In this document: in pieces, positions 48,051 to 55,726 of the stretch
How the letters are laid out: every line of letters starts with the position of its first letter
Numbering within the stretch: position 1 is the first letter of the stretch
Assembly: GCF_021502675.1 (NCBI RefSeq)
Contig: NZ_JAKFHA010000006.1
Coordinates: forward strand, 288,127 to 343,852
Length of the DNA: 55,726 bases
DNA from: Yinghuangia soli
GTDB lineage: Bacteria; Actinomycetota; Actinomycetes; Streptomycetales; Streptomycetaceae
Reading direction: 5' to 3'
Translations under genes and position numbers: made by a program
Notes under the pieces: model-generated
Told to the model about the DNA's origin: nothing
Seen by the model: the letters and a program-made list of their open reading frames with translations, nothing else
Database searches by the model: none

Positions 48051-49673
48051 ATGAGCGAGCGCCGCACGGCGGTTCCGGCCCGGGTGGGGCCGTACCGCAT
48101 CCTGCGCGAGCTGGGCGCAGGCGGGATGGGGCGGGTCCTGCTCGGCGAGGCGGTCTCGGGGCGCCGGGTCGCGGTCAAGCTGATCCATGCGCATCTGCTG
48201 GACGCGCCGCAGGCGCGGGAGCGCTTCGCCCGGGAGATCACGCTGCTGCGCCGCGTCAGCGGGGCCTTCACGGCGCCCGTCGTGGACGCCGACACGGAGG
48301 CCGACGCGCCGTGGGTCGCCACCCAGTTCATCGACGCCCCGACGCTGGAGGACGGGGTCGGGGCGAACGGCCCGCTGCCCGCCGAGCAGGTGTGGCGGCT
48401 GGCCGCCGGGCTGGTCGAGGCGCTGCGCGAGATGGGCCGCGCGGACGTCGTGCACCGCGACCTCAAGCCGAGCAACATCCTGCTGACCGACGACGGCCCG
48501 CGCGTGATCGACTTCGGCATCTCGCACCTCGTCGGCGACGCCCGGATCACGCGGGTCGGGTACTTCATCGGCACGCCGGAGTACATGGCGCCGGAGCAGG
48601 CCACCGAAAGCAGCATCGGGGCGGCGGCGGACGTGTTCGCGCTGGGCGGCGTGGTGCTGTTCGCGGCCACCGGGCACGGGCCGTTCCCGGCCGAGTCGAT
48701 CCCGGCGCAGCTGGTCAAGCTGATGACCGAGGAACCCGATCTGACGGGCCTGCCGGACGAGTTGCGCGAGCTGGTCGCCGGGTGCCTGGCGAAGAAGGCG
48801 GCGGACCGGCCGAGCGCCGACGACCTGGACGCGCTGTTCCGGCAGCGGAGCGGCGTGCCGCGCCCCGCCCGGTTCGCGCCGCGGACCGCGCCGGACGACG
48901 AGCCGGAGCTGTACACGGTCACGTCGCCGCGGCCGGAGCCGTCGCCGGTGCACGAGCTGACGACGTCGCGGCGGCCGACGCCCGAGCCGGCGCCTGCGGG
49001 AACGTCGTGGGCGTGGACCAAGGCGGTCGTCGCCGTGCTTGCGGTGCTCGGCGCGCTGGCGGTGCTGCTGTGGAAGCTGCCGGGGCTGTGGGAGGAAAGG
49101 AGCCCGGGCGGCAAGCCCGGCGACCCGGCTACTGCCACCACGGGCGCGCCGCAGCCCGGCGCAGCACCCTCCGCGCCGCCCGGTTCGGCACCGCCGAGTC
49201 CGGGCGAGCCCGGCTCGTTACCGCCTGCTGGGAGCCTCGCGGGGCTGCCGGCCTGTGCGTCCCCCGGCAATGCGGAGCTGGTCCTGACCGGGAGCAGGCC
49301 GCAGGACAGCAAGTACCGGGTCGGCGAGCAGGTGAAGCTGACGCTGGAGGTCCGCAACACCGGCAAGGAGACCTGCGCGGTCGACCTGTCGCAGAAGACC
49401 GCCACGGTCGAGATCAAGTCCGGTGCCGACCACATCTGGTCGCCCGCCGACTGCGCACCGGCCGAGACCCCGCCGGAGATCACCCAGATCCAGCCCGGCA
49501 AGTCGGTCACGCGCACCTGGACCTGGACGTGGACCCGCAGCGACCCCGCGCGCTGCAACGGCCGGGCGCCCGCACTCGGCACCCCGCCGGTCGGCGCGCG
49601 CATGGCCGCGACCGCCAAGATCTCCGGCATCCAGTGGGCGAGCAAGCCGTACGAGTGGACCGTCTCGGGTTGA
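48051..49673 (+). CDS. Membrane Ser/Thr protein kinase (Hanks type)
   Basis: A 540-residue kinase. The catalytic domain (about 13-275) has the Gly loop LGAGGMGRV (21-29), the ATP Lys43 in VAVKL, HRDLKPSN (135-142, catalytic Asp137), DFG (154-156) and GTPEYMAPEQ. A Pro/Thr-rich juxtamembrane stretch leads to one helix (about 325-343, VVAVLAVLGALAVLLWKL). The extracellular part is a Pro/Ser linker, then an Ig-like domain with LTLEVRNTGKETCAVDL (about 445), resembling BsuPI/CARDB modules rather than PASTA. It probably phosphorylates cytoplasmic proteins in answer to an outside signal. ATG at 48051; the ORF extends to 47982, but that part is not conserved. Confidence 0.93.
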   Translation: MSERRTAVPARVGPYRILRELGAGGMGRVLLGEAVSGRRVAVKLIHAHLLDAPQARERFAREITLLRRVSGAFTAPVVDADTEADAPWVATQFIDAPTLEDGVGANGPLPAEQVWRLAAGLVEALREMGRADVVHRDLKPSNILLTDDGPRVIDFGISHLVGDARITRVGYFIGTPEYMAPEQATESSIGAAADVFALGGVVLFAATGHGPFPAESIPAQLVKLMTEEPDLTGLPDELRELVAGCLAKKAADRPSADDLDALFRQRSGVPRPARFAPRTAPDDEPELYTVTSPRPEPSPVHELTTSRRPTPEPAPAGTSWAWTKAVVAVLAVLGALAVLLWKLPGLWEERSPGGKPGDPATATTGAPQPGAAPSAPPGSAPPSPGEPGSLPPAGSLAGLPACASPGNAELVLTGSRPQDSKYRVGEQVKLTLEVRNTGKETCAVDLSQKTATVEIKSGADHIWSPADCAPAETPPEITQIQPGKSVTRTWTWTWTRSDPARCNGRAPALGTPPVGARMAATAKISGIQWASKPYEWTVSG

Positions 49674-49787
49674 CCGACCGGGCCCGCTTGCCCTGTCTGC
49701 CTTCCCCCGCCGGCGTCGGCTCCCCGTCCCGCCTGCCCGGGTCGGCCTGCCCCGCCCCGGCTGCGTGCCCGGCCCGTGCCGGAAACG

Positions 49788-49826
49788 CCGACTGCCCCCG
49801 CCCCCGGGAGGGGCAGAGGCAGTCGG
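49788..49826. terminator. Hairpin between the convergent kinase and ilvD genes
   Basis: Outer arms CCGACTGCC / GGCAGTCGG (49788-49796 and 49818-49826) with an inner CCCC/GGGG stem. It begins 22 bases beyond the ilvD stop and serves ilvD and perhaps the kinase gene. Confidence 0.75.
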
Positions 49827-49847
49827 GATGCGTGCAGCAGGACCGGG

Positions 49848-51701
49848 TCAGTCCAGCAGCGAGACGTCGCGCACGGCGCCCTTGTCGGCCGAGGTGGCCA
49901 TCGCGGCGTATGCCTTGAGCGCCGTGGAGACCTCGCGCTCGCGCGTGGCCGGCCGGTACTTGCCCAGCGTGCCGAGCAACTTCTCGCGGCGCGCAGCCAG
50001 TTCCTCGTCCGAGACGTCCAGGGCGATGGAGCGGTTCGGGATGTCGATGGAGATGATGTCGCCGTCCTCGACGAGGGCGATGACGCCGCCGGCCGCGGCC
50101 TCCGGGGAGACGTGGCCGATCGACAGGCCCGAGGTGCCGCCGGAGAAGCGGCCGTCGGTGATGAGCGCGCACTTGGCGCCCAGGCCGCGGCCCTTCAGGA
50201 ACGACGTCGGGTAGAGCATCTCCTGCATGCCGGGGCCGCCCTTGGGGCCCTCGTAGCGGACGACGACGACGTCGCCTTCCTTGACGCGCTTGGTGAGGAT
50301 CGCGTCGACCGCTTCCTCCTGCGACTCCACGACGACCGCGGGGCCGGAGAAGGTCCAGATCGACTCGTCCACGCCCGCGGTCTTGACCACGCAGCCGTCC
50401 GCGGCGAGGTTGCCGACCAGGATGCCCAGGCCGCCGTCCTTGCTGTAGGCGTGCGCGGCGTCGCGGATGCAGCCCTTCTCGACGTCGAGGTCGAGGCTCT
50501 CCCAGCGCTCGGACTGGCTGAACGCGGTCGCGGACCGCACACAGCCGGGAGCGGCGTGGAACAGCTCGACGGCCTCCGGCGACGGCGAGCCGCCGCGGAC
50601 GTCCCAGGTCTTGAGCCACTCGGCGAGCGAGTCGGCGTGCACCGCGTGGACGTTCTCGTGCAGCAGGCCGGCCCGCTGCAGCTCGCCCAGCAGGGCCGGG
50701 ACGCCGCCCGCCCGGTGCACGTCCTCGACGTGGTACGGCGCGTTGTTGGGGGCCACCTTGGCCAGGCACGGCACGCGGCGCGACAGGGCGTCGATGTCGC
50801 CCATGTCGAAGTCGACCTCGCCCTCCTGGGCGGCGGCCAGCAGGTGCAGGATCGTGTTGGTCGAGCCGCCCATCGCGATGTCGAGCGCCATGGCGTTCTC
50901 GAACGCGTCGCGCGAGGCGATGCTGCGCGGCAGGGCCGACTCGTCGTCCTGGTCGTAGTAGCGCTTGCACAGCTCGACCGCGGTCGCGCCGGCCTTCTCG
51001 TACAGCGCCTTGCGGGCGGTGTGCGTGGCGAGCACCGAGCCGTTGCCGGGCAGCGCCAGGCCCATCGCCTCGACCAGGAAGTTCATCGAGTTGGCGGTGA
51101 ACATGCCGGCGCACGAGCCGCAGGTCGGGCAGGCGGCTTCCTCGATGCGCTCCAGGTCCTCGTCGGAGACCGCGTCCGAGGCGGAGTCGGCGATCGCGGT
51201 GATCAGGTCGAGGTGCGCGCGCACGGTGCCGTCGACCATGACGGCCTTGCCGGCCTCCATCGGGCCGCCGGACACGAACACCGCGGGGATGTTGAGGCGC
51301 AGCGCGGCCATCAGCATGCCGGGGGTGATCTTGTCGCAGTTGGAGACGCACACGATGGCGTCCGCCTGGTGCGCGTTGACCATGTATTCGACGGCGTCGG
51401 CGATCAGCTCGCGGGACGGCAGCGAGTAGAGCATGCCGCTGTGGCCCATCGCGATGCCGTCGTCGACGGCGATCGTGTTGAACTCGCGCGGGATGCCGCC
51501 GGCCTGCTTGATCGCGTCGGAGACGATGCGGCCCACCGGGGCGAGGTGGGTGTGACCGGGTACGAACTCGGTGAAGCTGTTCGCGACCGCGATGATCGGC
51601 TTGCCGAAGTCCTCGCGCTCGACGCCTGCCGCGCGCAGCAGCGCCCGCGCGCCCGCCATGTTGCGGCCGTGGGTGACCGTCCGAGACCTCAGTTGCGGCA
51701 C
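49848..51701 (-). CDS. ilvD: Dihydroxy-acid dehydratase
   Basis: A 617-residue iron-sulfur enzyme that dehydrates dihydroxy acids to 2-keto acids in valine and isoleucine synthesis. The cluster cysteines are seen in [12 protein letters not shown] (about 120) and [17 protein letters not shown] (about 190-205). Other family marks are [13 protein letters not shown] (about 280), [13 protein letters not shown] (about 480) and [16 protein letters not shown] (about 510). The GTG at 51701 is chosen over one at 51710 because AAAGGG lies eight bases before it and because the product then starts [14 protein letters not shown] like known IlvD. No branched-chain leader peptide is evident in the 200 bases upstream. 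Confidence 0.96.
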   Translation of the reverse strand: MPQLRSRTVTHGRNMAGARALLRAAGVEREDFGKPIIAVANSFTEFVPGHTHLAPVGRIVSDAIKQAGGIPREFNTIAVDDGIAMGHSGMLYSLPSRELIADAVEYMVNAHQADAIVCVSNCDKITPGMLMAALRLNIPAVFVSGGPMEAGKAVMVDGTVRAHLDLITAIADSASDAVSDEDLERIEEAACPTCGSCAGMFTANSMNFLVEAMGLALPGNGSVLATHTARKALYEKAGATAVELCKRYYDQDDESALPRSIASRDAFENAMALDIAMGGSTNTILHLLAAAQEGEVDFDMGDIDALSRRVPCLAKVAPNNAPYHVEDVHRAGGVPALLGELQRAGLLHENVHAVHADSLAEWLKTWDVRGGSPSPEAVELFHAAPGCVRSATAFSQSERWESLDLDVEKGCIRDAAHAYSKDGGLGILVGNLAADGCVVKTAGVDESIWTFSGPAVVVESQEEAVDAILTKRVKEGDVVVVRYEGPKGGPGMQEMLYPTSFLKGRGLGAKCALITDGRFSGGTSGLSIGHVSPEAAAGGVIALVEDGDIISIDIPNRSIALDVSDEELAARREKLLGTLGKYRPATREREVSTALKAYAAMATSADKGAVRDVSLLD

Positions 51702-51856
51702 TGGGAACACCCTTTCGCTCGTAGTCCTGGTCGTACGCAGCGCGCCCGGCGCCCTGGAGGGAGGCCGGGAATCCGACGCATGCGGTACTCACGAGCTTAC
51801 GGCGGCGGCGCGCAAGGCGGGTCGGACGTCCAGGATGCGGCCACCTGGTGAGACGG

Positions 51857-51899
51857 CCGGGCAAACCGGCAGGTGGCAGGCCTGCCTGCGGTTTCCCGG
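51857..51899 (-). terminator. Imperfect hairpin after the TetR gene
   Basis: Arms of 17-19 bases (51857-51873 and 51881-51899), with two unpaired bases and a 7-base loop, directly after the TetR stop at 51903 and about 155 bases before ilvD. It probably separates the two genes. Confidence 0.6.
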
Positions 51900-51902
51900 T
51901 GG

Positions 51903-52523
51903 TCAGGCGCCCTGGAGGTAGCGCTGCAGGGTGGGAGCGATCTCGGCGGTGAGGACCTCGGGGTCGGCCGACGCGATGGGCTCCAGGCACAGCACGTACC
52001 GGGTGAAGGCCACGCCCATGAGCTGCGCGGTGCACAGGTTGGCGCGCAGCGCGGCGTCCCGGACGCCCAGCTCGCGGACCACCCGGCCGATCATCTCGTG
52101 GGTCATGAATTCCTTGATGAGGCCGGCCGCAGGGGTGCCGGACAGGACCGTGCGCAGCATGGCGAGCATGCGCGGCCGGATGTCGGGCTCCTCCCAGAGC
52201 GCGAAGAAGTAGCGGGCCAGGCGCTCGCCCATGCGGTCCGGGCCGTCGGTGGTGAGCTCGGGGACCAGCGCATCCGGGTCGAAGGGCAGGTCGAGGGCCG
52301 CGATGAAGACGTGTTCCTTGGGCCCGAAGTAGTGGTGCACCAGGGCCGGGTCCACGCCCGCGCTGCGGGCTATGCCGCGGACCGAGGTGCCTTCGTACCC
52401 GCTCCGGGCGAACTCGGTGCGGGCCGCCTCCAGGATCTGCCGGCGGGTGTCCGGCGCGCCGGTGCGCCGCCCGGCGGGGCGGCCGGGGCCGCGCCGCTCG
52501 GGAGCGTCCCCCGGCGCGGCCAC
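51903..52523 (-). CDS. TetR-family transcriptional regulator
   Basis: A 206-residue TetR regulator. The HTH is at about 25-72 (TRRQILEAARTEFARSGYEGTSVRGIARSAGVDPALVHHYFGPKEHVF). The ligand domain follows with a WEEPDIRPRMLAMLRTVLSG stretch typical of the TetR C-terminal-17 type. A Pro/Arg-rich tail (1-24) comes before the HTH. The GTG start lies one base after the stop of the isomerase-like gene, so the two are cotranscribed. Its target is unknown; ilvD follows on the same strand beyond a hairpin, and I see no clear palindrome next to its own start. Confidence 0.9.
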   Translation of the reverse strand: MAAPGDAPERRGPGRPAGRRTGAPDTRRQILEAARTEFARSGYEGTSVRGIARSAGVDPALVHHYFGPKEHVFIAALDLPFDPDALVPELTTDGPDRMGERLARYFFALWEEPDIRPRMLAMLRTVLSGTPAAGLIKEFMTHEMIGRVVRELGVRDAALRANLCTAQLMGVAFTRYVLCLEPIASADPEVLTAEIAPTLQRYLQGA

Positions 52524-52524
52524 C

Positions 52525-53442
52525 TCAGATGACCTCGGCCGGGGCGGCCAGGTGCAGGCGGGTGAAGGCGAGGGCCTCGGCCAGGTCGGCCTCGCGCTCG
52601 GCGCGGCCGGAGACCCGCCGGGTGTTGACCTCCAGGACGACGGTGCCGGCGAAGCTCTGCCGGGCGAGCCGCTCCAGCATGGCCGCGCAGGGCTGCGTGC
52701 CGCGGCCCGGGATGAGGTGCTCGTCCTTTATCGAGCCGCTGCCGTCCGCGAGGTGGACGTGGCCGAGGCGGCGGCCCATCTTGGCGGCCAGGGCCATGGC
52801 GTCCACGCGCGAGGTGGCGGTGTGCGACAGGTCGAGGGTGAAGTGCCGGAAGTCCTCGTCGGTCGGGTCCCAGTCGGGCGCGTAGGCGGCGACTTCCTTG
52901 TCGCGGTAGCGCCACGGGTACATGTTCTCGACCGCGAACATCACGTCGGTCTCGTCGGCCATCCGGTGGATGCCGCGGACGAAGTTGCGGGCGTAGTCGC
53001 GCTGCCACCGGAAGGGCGGGTGCACGACGACGGTGCGCGCGCCGAGGCGCTCGGCGGCGACCCGGGCCCGGACCAGCTTCTCCCACGGGTCGGTGCCCCA
53101 GACCCGCTGGGTGATCAGCAGGCAGGGGGCGTGCACCGCGAGGACCGGGATGCCGTGGTGGTCGGAGAGGCGGCGGAGTGCCTCGATGTCCTGGCTGACC
53201 GGGTCGGTCCACACCATGACCTCGACGCCGTCGTACCCGAGCCGGGCGGCCATCTCGAACGCGTCCGCCGTGGTGTCCGGGAACACCGATGCGGTGGACA
53301 GCGCGATCTTGGCGTCCGGCACGCGCAGGATCGCGTCCGGGACGCGCGGTTCCACGGCGGGCACGGACGCGACCGTCGGCACCGCGAGCCCGTTGGCCGG
53401 GCGGCGCGCGAAGTGATCGAACGGATCCCTGGGGGCGGTCAC
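52525..53442 (-). CDS. Sugar phosphate isomerase/epimerase-like TIM barrel
   Basis: A 305-residue xylose-isomerase-like (AP endonuclease 2 family) barrel. The conserved parts are [32 protein letters not shown] (about 46-77), [11 protein letters not shown] (about 99), [11 protein letters not shown] (about 137), [11 protein letters not shown] (about 166), the metal-site [12 protein letters not shown] (about 203) and [11 protein letters not shown] (about 225). A Pro-rich N-terminal tail (1-45) is extra. The mycobacterial homologue (Rv0498) lies next to PPX, as here. The function is unknown. The GTG start is preceded by TACTCTTGGCGC, the same 12 bases that precede the gene at 54554, so a leaderless transcript is likely. 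Confidence 0.88.
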   Translation of the reverse strand: MTAPRDPFDHFARRPANGLAVPTVASVPAVEPRVPDAILRVPDAKIALSTASVFPDTTADAFEMAARLGYDGVEVMVWTDPVSQDIEALRRLSDHHGIPVLAVHAPCLLITQRVWGTDPWEKLVRARVAAERLGARTVVVHPPFRWQRDYARNFVRGIHRMADETDVMFAVENMYPWRYRDKEVAAYAPDWDPTDEDFRHFTLDLSHTATSRVDAMALAAKMGRRLGHVHLADGSGSIKDEHLIPGRGTQPCAAMLERLARQSFAGTVVLEVNTRRVSGRAEREADLAEALAFTRLHLAAPAEVI

Positions 53443-53454
53443 GCGCCAAGAGTA
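53440..53454 (-). promoter_or_regulatory. Leaderless start element TACTCT-N6-GTG of the isomerase-like gene
   Basis: On the minus strand TACTCT (53454-53449), TGGCGC, then the GTG start. The identical 15 bases occur at 54542-54556 on the plus strand. TACTCT fits the -10 pattern TAnnnT, with the start point at or beside the GTG. No -35 match is visible. Confidence 0.6.
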
Positions 53455-53538
53455 GAACGCGCGCCCCGCCGCGGGACCCCCCTACCGGCACAGTCACTGC
53501 GCGCTGACCTGGAACGTCCCGTTCCGTACGGACTGCCG

Positions 53539-54468
53539 TCAGTGCCCCATCCAGTCCAGTCGGCGCAGGATGATGCCCTCGCGCAGGGCCCACGGGCAGA
53601 TCTCCAGTTGGTGCACGTCGAGCAGGTCGAGTGCGGCGTCCGCGACGACGGCGCCGGCGACGAGCTGCGACGCCCGGCCCTCGGAGACGCCGGGCAGGGC
53701 GGCGCGCTGCACGGTGCTCATCTCGGCCAGCCGGGGCAGCCAGTCGGCCAGTGCCGAGCGGGTCAGCACGCGGCGGGCGTATGGGCCCTCGCTGGACCCG
53801 GGGGCGCCGGCGATGCGGGCGAGTTGCTTGAAGGTCTTGGAGGTGGCCACCACGTGGTCCGGGCGGCCGAGCCGACTGAACTCGGCGACGGTGCGGGCGA
53901 TCTCGGTGCGCACGTGCTTGCGCAGCACGCGTACCTCTTCGGGGTTCGGCGGGTCGCCGGGCAGCCATGCGCGGGTGAGGCGGCCGGCGCCCAGCGGCAG
54001 CGAGACGGCGGCGTCGGGCTCCTCGTCGATGCCAGCCGCGACTTCGAGCGAGCCGCCGCCGATGTCGAGGACCAGCAGCCGGCCGGACGACCAGCCGAAC
54101 CAGCGGCGTACTGCCAGGAAGGTGAGGCGGGCCTCGTCCGCGCCGGTCAGCACCTGCAGGTCGACGCCGGTCTCGCGGCGCACCCGGGCCAGCACGTCCT
54201 CGCCGTTGGCGGCCTCGCGCAGGGCGGAGGTGGCGAACGGCAGCAGGTCCTCGACGCCCTTGTCCTCGGCGACCTCCAGCGCGTCCGCGACCGTCTCCAC
54301 GAGGCGCTCGACGCCCGGCTCGCCGAGGCTGCCGTCCGGCTCCAGGAGTTCGGCCAGCCGCAGGTCGGTCTTGTGGGAGTACGCAGGCAGCGGCCGGGCG
54401 CCCGGGTGGGCGTCGACCACGAGCAGGTGGACCGTGTTGGAGCCCACGTCGAGAACACCGAGTCGCAT
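53539..54468 (-). CDS. Ppx/GppA-family exopolyphosphatase
   Basis: A 309-residue member of the ASKHA-fold Ppx/GppA family, which splits phosphate from polyphosphate or pppGpp. The N-terminal [16 protein letters not shown] (5-20) is the first phosphate-binding loop, [15 protein letters not shown] (about 79-93) the next conserved segment with Arg, and [16 protein letters not shown] (about 131-146) the second loop with the catalytic Glu. Length near 310 matches the short actinobacterial PPX1 type (Rv0496) without the extra C-terminal HD domain. A start at 54468 gives the canonical beginning [12 protein letters not shown]. It lies between the isomerase-like gene and a divergent Cys-rich protein. 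Confidence 0.92.
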   Translation of the reverse strand: MRLGVLDVGSNTVHLLVVDAHPGARPLPAYSHKTDLRLAELLEPDGSLGEPGVERLVETVADALEVAEDKGVEDLLPFATSALREAANGEDVLARVRRETGVDLQVLTGADEARLTFLAVRRWFGWSSGRLLVLDIGGGSLEVAAGIDEEPDAAVSLPLGAGRLTRAWLPGDPPNPEEVRVLRKHVRTEIARTVAEFSRLGRPDHVVATSKTFKQLARIAGAPGSSEGPYARRVLTRSALADWLPRLAEMSTVQRAALPGVSEGRASQLVAGAVVADAALDLLDVHQLEICPWALREGIILRRLDWMGH

Positions 54469-54541
54469 GCATCGACGCTAGCTCACCGCGTGCCGCCGGC
54501 GGTGCGCAGCGCGGAGACGTGCCCGCCCCCGTTCCGGCCCT

Positions 54542-54556
54542 TACTCTTGGCGCGTG
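54542..54556 (+). promoter_or_regulatory. Leaderless start element TACTCT-N6-GTG of the Cys-rich protein gene
   Basis: TACTCT (54542-54547), TGGCGC, then GTG at 54554; identical over 15 bases to the element in front of the isomerase-like gene on the other strand. Confidence 0.6.
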
Positions 54557-55309
54557 CCCGAAGTAAGTCTGGATTTCCCCCGTGCCTGGTTCGAGTTCGC
54601 CGACCCCGCTCCCCGCGAGGACCCGGACGACGCCGAGCAGATCTTCCGCTGCGACCTGACCTGGCTGACCTCGCGCTGGACCTGCGTGTTCGGCAGCGGC
54701 TGCCAGGGCATCCAGGCCGGGCGCGCCGCCGACGGCTGCTGCACCCTCGGGGCGCACTGGTCGGACGACGACGACGAGAAGCGCGTCATGGAGTGGGTCG
54801 GCCGGCTCACCCCCGAGACGTGGCAGCACCACGAGACGGGCACCCGGGACGGCGTCAGCGAGCCGGACGAGGACGACGAGATGCGCACCCGCCGGGTGGA
54901 CGGCGCATGCCTGTTCCTCAACCGGCCCGGCTTCGCGGGCGGCGAGGGCTGCGCGCTGCACGCCCAGGCGCTGCGCGAAGGCCGGCATCCGCTGGAGGCC
55001 AAGCCGGACGTGTGCTGGCAGCTGCCGATCCGGCGGACCTTCGACTGGGTCGACCGGCCGGACGAGACGCGGGTGCTGATGGTGGGCATCGGCGAGTACG
55101 ACCGGCGCGGCTGGGGACCGGGCGGGCACGACCTGCACTGGTGGTGCACGGGTGCGACCGAGGCGCATGTGGGTTCGGAGCCGGTGTACGTGTCGTATGC
55201 GCCGGAGCTGCGCGAGCTGATGGGCGACGCCGCGTACGAGGAACTGGCGAAGGCGTGCCAGGCGCACGAGGCGCGGCGGTACGCACCGCATCCGGCGGAC
55301 CCGGCCTGA
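54554..55309 (+). CDS. Cys-rich conserved hypothetical protein
   Basis: A 251-residue soluble protein with paired and clustered cysteines: [20 protein letters not shown] (about 33-52), CCTLGAHW (about 62), [20 protein letters not shown] (about 117-136), [10 protein letters not shown] (about 153) and WWCTG (about 196). The spacing, with CC-x-x-G-A and C-A-L-H elements, recalls iron- or zinc-binding proteins of the YkgJ/DUF3109 kind, but I cannot confirm membership. No signal peptide or transmembrane helix is present. The GTG start sits six bases after TACTCT, with no Shine-Dalgarno sequence, so it is probably leaderless. It is divergent from ppx. Confidence 0.8.
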   Translation: MPEVSLDFPRAWFEFADPAPREDPDDAEQIFRCDLTWLTSRWTCVFGSGCQGIQAGRAADGCCTLGAHWSDDDDEKRVMEWVGRLTPETWQHHETGTRDGVSEPDEDDEMRTRRVDGACLFLNRPGFAGGEGCALHAQALREGRHPLEAKPDVCWQLPIRRTFDWVDRPDETRVLMVGIGEYDRRGWGPGGHDLHWWCTGATEAHVGSEPVYVSYAPELRELMGDAAYEELAKACQAHEARRYAPHPADPA

Positions 55310-55330
55310 AAAGCCTCTGAGGAGCCTGCT

Positions 55331-55726
55331 TCAGGGCTTGGCGGCGGCCGGCGAGGCGGACTCGGCCGGCGCGGTCGCCGACGGGGTCGGCTCCGGTTCG
55401 GTCGGCGAGGCACTGCCGCCGGACGTCGTGCCCTCGATGGTCACCTGCGAACTGCCCGGCTGGATCCGGACGTCCGCGCTCCAGGAGCCTTGGGGGGCGG
55501 CCGCGGAGTCGACCGTGACGGTCACCGTCTCGGCCGCGCCCGGCGCGAGCGTGCCCGAGCCGCGGCTGAGCCGGAGCCAGTCGGCCGGGGTGGACGCGGT
55601 CCAGTCGACCGGCGAACTGCCGGGATTCCGCAGGGTGATGACGGTGCGGTCGCGGTCGTGCGCGGCCTCGACGACGAGTGCCGCGGGCGGCGCCGGTGCC
55701 GGGCCGGCGGCCGGCGGCGCGGCGAC
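55331..55726 (-). CDS. C-terminal part of an Ig-like (BACON-like) domain protein, cut by the window edge
   Basis: A partial gene of at least 131 residues running in from the right edge; its start lies outside. The visible part has a Pro/Ala linker, then an Ig-like beta sandwich (VVEAAHDRDRTVITLRNPGSSPVDWTAS, ADWLRLSRGSGTLAPGAAETVTVTVD) similar to BACON-type domains of secreted actinobacterial proteins, and a Thr/Pro/Glu/Ser-rich tail. Such modules usually lie outside the cell at the C-terminus of membrane or secreted proteins. What the N-terminal part does cannot be known from this window. Confidence 0.75.
   Translation of the reverse strand, partial: VAAPPAAGPAPAPPAALVVEAAHDRDRTVITLRNPGSSPVDWTASTPADWLRLSRGSGTLAPGAAETVTVTVDSAAAPQGSWSADVRIQPGSSQVTIEGTTSGGSASPTEPEPTPSATAPAESASPAAAKP

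Noticed and set aside
48051-48062. Kinase N-terminus MSER resembling the hemA/acuC mini-ORF peptides.
   Set aside because: Only four residues agree and it is the start of a true large gene. No short ORF or overlap is present.
51702-51902. Branched-chain amino acid attenuator upstream of ilvD.
   Set aside because: No leader peptide rich in Leu, Ile or Val codons and no competing stem pair were found. The single hairpin belongs after the TetR gene.
1-55726. tRNA, rRNA, riboswitch or mobile element.
   Set aside because: Reading both strands, I found no cloverleaf, rRNA core, transposase, integrase or known riboswitch motif. Short tandem repeats inside genes explain the repetitive spots. A covariance-model scan would settle it.

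Overview
The window is chromosomal DNA from a very GC-rich, sporulating actinomycete, most likely of the Streptomycetaceae. The evidence is a bldN-type sigma factor gene with its membrane anti-sigma gene, a rex-hemACDB operon with a Rex operator, XRE/DUF397 regulatory genes, many GTG/TTG starts and several probably leaderless genes. The genus cannot be fixed from the sequence. I see no rRNA, tRNA, IS element, prophage or CRISPR array.

Region 1 (1-8.1 kb) is an acyl-CoA-type catabolic cluster. It holds two paired acyl-CoA dehydrogenases, a short-chain dehydrogenase, a metal-dependent amidohydrolase, a divergently transcribed isochorismatase-fold protein, an acyl-CoA synthetase and a Rieske ferredoxin. 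Related palindromes occur at each of the main promoters, which suggests one local repressor controls the set.

Region 2 (8.2-22.4 kb) is accessory. It contains a Phd/RelE-like toxin-antitoxin pair with a leaderless promoter, a DUF2786 protein, two DUF4328 zinc-ribbon membrane proteins, a SIMPL protein, a PLP decarboxylase, an ECF sigma with a SnoaL-like tail opposite a SnoaL-like protein, a GNAT enzyme, a secreted lipase, and an ECF41 sigma facing an MMPL exporter across a symmetrical pair of matching promoters.

Region 3 (22.5-26.3 kb) is a lower-GC operon of DUF6879, XRE-DUF5753, small proteins and DUF397. It is followed by one hypothetical gene set among four copies of a hairpin-bearing repeat.

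Region 4 (26.3-55.7 kb) is conserved actinobacterial core. It runs rex-hemA-hemC-hemD-hemB, glutaredoxin, a SerB-like HAD phosphatase, bldN-rsbN, acyltransferase, epimerase, bS22, an excisionase-type HTH regulator, a phosphatase-like protein, acuC, MFS, HAD, proC, proline dehydrogenase, a Tat metallophosphoesterase, a Ser/Thr kinase, ilvD, TetR, a sugar-phosphate-isomerase-like protein, Ppx/GppA, a Cys-rich protein and the tail of an Ig-like protein. The order resembles, from memory, M. tuberculosis Rv0496-Rv0512 and the S. coelicolor bldN/rex neighbourhood. The most unusual points are two homologous mini-ORFs that end on the start codons of hemA and acuC, an in-frame TAA that trims the HTH regulator, and two GC-homopolymer blocks that look like assembly damage at strong hairpins.
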